The notes under the pieces were generated by a model. It did not search any database. It was not told where the DNA came from and worked only from the letters and a program-made list of their open reading frames with translations. From Dehalococcoidia bacterium (GTDB taxonomy: Bacteria > Chloroflexota > Dehalococcoidia > DSTF01 > JALHUB01): 15,784 nucleotides of DNA. Below are positions 14,002-15,784 of this stretch, piece by piece; the stretch's first letter is position 1; the number at the start of each line of letters is the position of its first letter. A program made the position numbers and the translations under genes. The DNA lies in NCBI GenBank assembly GCA_022865685.1, contig JALHUB010000143.1, positions 1 to 15,784 of the forward strand, read 5' to 3'.

Positions 14002-14511
14002 ATGCAGACGGAAGCAGACGATGGCTGGCTCAAGCAATCGCTCGACGACTACGTGTCTGCCTGGAACGCCCGCGACGTCGATCGGATAGCAGCCCTTTTC
14101 GCCGAGAACGGGCACTACGGCGAATTCGGCGAAGGCACGGTGCTGAGCGGCCGCGCCCAGATAGCCGGCCACCTCCGCGCGCTTCTCTCCACGGTCTCGG
14201 ACCTGCGGCTCAACGTCTCGGCGCGCCCCTTCTGCGCCGACGACAGGGTCTTCTTCAAGTGGACCATGCGCGGCACAATCAGCGGCGGCATTGCGGCGCG
14301 CCTCGCCGCGCGCGAACCCTTCGAGCTTCGGGGCGCCACCGTTCTCGTGTTCGACGACGGCAAGATCTCACGCGCCGCCGATTCCTTCGAAGTGAGAAAC
14401 GGCAGGGCCTATGCGCCGGGCGGCCAATCCTCCTCGGCCGGCGGATCGCTTTCTGCCCGCCGGGCGGACGCGGAAGGCCCCATCGAAGACAACATCTGCT
14501 ACGGCGAATAG
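14002..14511 (+). CDS. NTF2/SnoaL-like small protein
   Basis: 169 residues from ATG 14002. AAGGAG (13990-13995) six bases upstream fixes this start over the in-frame ATG at 13969. There is no signal peptide, so it is probably cytoplasmic. Residues about 10-35 (SLDDYVSAWNARDVDRIAAL) followed by FAENGHYGEF and LSGRAQIAGHLRALL are the typical opening helices of the SnoaL/DUF4440 cone fold. VFFKWTMRGTISGG and LVFDDGKISRAADSFEV are the later strands. The family includes polyketide cyclases, isomerases and many ligand-binding proteins of unknown role, so no reaction can be assigned. The last 30 residues (Ser/Ala/Gly-rich, ending DNICYGE) lie outside the fold. It appears transcribed apart from the SBP array. 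Confidence 0.8.
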   Translation: MQTEADDGWLKQSLDDYVSAWNARDVDRIAALFAENGHYGEFGEGTVLSGRAQIAGHLRALLSTVSDLRLNVSARPFCADDRVFFKWTMRGTISGGIAARLAAREPFELRGATVLVFDDGKISRAADSFEVRNGRAYAPGGQSSSAGGSLSARRADAEGPIEDNICYGE

Positions 14512-14546
14512 AGCCGGTTCTCTCCCCACACTCCTCCCCACCGGCT
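14512..14546 (+). terminator. Weak terminator-like hairpin after the SnoaL-like gene
   Basis: AGCCGGT (14512-14518) starts right after the stop and pairs with ACCGGCT (14540-14546), followed by GTTT. The 21-base C-rich loop makes it weak. Confidence 0.35.
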
Positions 14547-14606
14547 GTTTCAACTGCGCAACAAAGAGAAAATCGAGATGCGAGACATTTATTTTGCGCA
14601 AAACCC

Positions 14607-14634
14607 TTGACAAAAGGGAGAAGAGCGATATACT
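14607..14634 (+). promoter_or_regulatory. Sigma-70-type promoter for the secreted Ig-like protein
   Basis: TTGACA (14607-14612) is a perfect -35. TATACT (14629-14634) is one base from the -10 consensus, and the spacer is 16 bases. The upstream DNA is AT-rich (ACATTTATTTTGCGC). It predicts a start near 14641 and a leader of about 110 bases. It is the best consensus promoter in the window. Confidence 0.75.
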
Positions 14635-14667
14635 TGGCCTAACTGGTGGCTTATTATCCCCCGCCCT

Positions 14668-14722
14668 GGCAGTTAACGTCTGCCTATGACCGTGCATCGC
14701 GCTGGGCAAGATGCCCATAGGC
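14668..14722 (+). promoter_or_regulatory. 5' leader with two mutually exclusive hairpins
   Basis: Hairpin 1 is GGCAG (14668-14672) with CTGCC (14680-14684). Hairpin 2 is GCCTATG (14682-14688) with CATAGGC (14716-14722), extended inside by GCATC (14694-14698) with GATGC (14710-14714). The two share bases 14682-14684 and cannot both form. A switch-like leader is possible; no known riboswitch motif is recognised. Confidence 0.35.
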
Positions 14723-14753
14723 GCTGCGCGGGAAACCCGACAGGCACCGCTGA

Positions 14754-15784
14754 ATGCCCAAGGGCAAGACGCTTCTGAAATCGTCCGCCTTCCGTATCGG
14801 CCTGGCGATAGTTGGGCTACTGTGCGTTGCGGGCGGTATCCTCGCCGTGCACTATCGTGCCCAGGCCGCCCCCATCCTCACGACTGACAAAGACGACTAC
14901 TTCGCCAGCGAGATCGTCACCGTCACGGGCGCCGGCTTCGCTGCCGACACCGACTACGATATCCCTGTCATCCGACCGGACGGCACGATCGTCCGCGGCG
15001 ACGGTACCTTCCTCCCCGGCTGGGACACCGTACACAGCGACGGCTCCGGCGCGTTCACGTACCTGTACCAGCTCGACGGCGTCGCCGGAACGTACGAGAT
15101 CAGGGTGTATTCGTCGCCCTGGTCGGGGGATCTCGGCGAGATACCCGTCGCCACGATGACCTTCACCGACGCCAATATCAGCCTCAACCAGTGCCGCAAT
15201 GACACTAACAACGACAATCAGATCGGCGCCTGCCAGTGGACCACGGGCTCTATCCAGAGCACGAACTCCGTCTACTGCGAAGGCGACTCGGTGCCACAGC
15301 GCCTTTTCCATGAGATCGATTCCAAGGGTACCCATACCATCCGCCTTGAATACGACTTCTCGAAATCCGGCAAATACGCTTATGATTTCCTGACCAACGT
15401 TGACGAGACAATGCCCGTCGGTTCATCGTCGCTCAATCAGTGCGCGGATTTGCCGCCGTTCATAGGTACCAGTAGCTGCAGCACCCTCTTCGGTGCCTCC
15501 CTCAGCCCGATCCTGAGCGATCCGTTCGACACCGTCGCCACGAGAGAGACGCCGGCGCTGCGGAACGTCCGCTTCGGCTGCTCTCCCTCCTGCTCCGGCA
15601 CCGTCACCGTCTCTTTCCCCAGCCTCGATGGCTCCGGCGATCCCGGCGAAGCGCATCTGCCCGACAGCGACCCGGACTGCCTCCAAAACTGCGGCGACAG
15701 CAAGGTGCAAGTGGACATAACGTTCACAACCACCGTCAGCCACAGCGTGATCGGCCTCTGGTTTGGCGGTCACCTGGCGCAGGC
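14754..15784 (+). CDS. Secreted protein with N-terminal Ig-like domain, C-terminus outside window
   Basis: The frame is open from ATG 14754 to the window edge (343 codons). The N-terminus is basic (MPKGKTLLK), followed by a hydrophobic stretch (about 15-32) and a signal-peptidase-like site, YRAQAAP, near residues 38-39; no lipobox. Residues about 40-140 look like a beta-sandwich repeat: TTDKDDYFASEIVTVTGAGF, then RPDGTIV, a glycine turn, GTYEIRVYSS and ATMTFTDA. The second part is Cys-rich (LNQCRNDTNNDN, YCEGDSVPQR, FGCSPSC, DCLQNCGDSK) and contains HTIRLEYDFSKSGKYAYDFL. I recall such sequences from large uncharacterised surface proteins, but no function is established. The start has no clear Shine-Dalgarno, so an alternative start is possible, although the signal peptide supports this one. 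The number of repeats downstream cannot be seen. Confidence 0.8.
   Translation, partial: MPKGKTLLKSSAFRIGLAIVGLLCVAGGILAVHYRAQAAPILTTDKDDYFASEIVTVTGAGFAADTDYDIPVIRPDGTIVRGDGTFLPGWDTVHSDGSGAFTYLYQLDGVAGTYEIRVYSSPWSGDLGEIPVATMTFTDANISLNQCRNDTNNDNQIGACQWTTGSIQSTNSVYCEGDSVPQRLFHEIDSKGTHTIRLEYDFSKSGKYAYDFLTNVDETMPVGSSSLNQCADLPPFIGTSSCSTLFGASLSPILSDPFDTVATRETPALRNVRFGCSPSCSGTVTVSFPSLDGSGDPGEAHLPDSDPDCLQNCGDSKVQVDITFTTTVSHSVIGLWFGGHLAQ

Overview
The window reads as a fragment of a GC-rich bacterial chromosome. I suspect a Chloroflexota (Dehalococcoidia-like) organism. The reasons are an Agl23-type membrane glycosyltransferase (a family I associate with archaea and Chloroflexota), many lipoprotein substrate-binding proteins, and a secreted Ig-like protein of a style common in that group. 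This placement is inference; no rRNA or marker gene is present.

Layout. Positions 1-814 (minus strand) hold the N-terminal part of an Agl23-like GT-C glycosyltransferase, cut by the window edge, with an embedded J-domain-like segment. A 463-base divergent spacer follows. All later genes are on the plus strand. livH (1278-2156) and livM (2156-3265) overlap by one base and encode the two permeases of a branched-chain-amino-acid-type (HAAT) ABC importer. They are followed by seven tandem paralogous LivK-like substrate-binding lipoproteins (SBP1-SBP7, 3456-13696). No ATPase gene (livG/livF) is present. After the array come an NTF2/SnoaL-like small protein (14002-14511) and the start of a secreted Ig-like protein (14754 to the window end) behind a good sigma-70-type promoter.

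The array is the main interest. SBP1-SBP3 form one subgroup, SBP5-SBP7 another, and SBP4 is intermediate, so gene order follows similarity. SBP1-SBP4 have no convincing terminator between them and look like part of the livHM operon; SBP1 and SBP2 are preceded by homologous, probably structured leaders. From SBP4 onward the architecture changes. There is a perfect terminator after SBP4 and another after SBP5, a weaker one after SBP6, and matching promoter-like blocks before SBP5 and SBP6, so the later SBPs look individually transcribed. The array also shows active evolution: a one-base frameshift at the end of SBP4 with the old tail still readable, near-identical 3' ends on SBP6 and SBP7, and a fossil C-terminus of a further SBP after SBP7.

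Working model (inference): one membrane channel, with ATPases encoded elsewhere, is served by a set of interchangeable surface lipoproteins of differing ligand specificity, some expressed separately.
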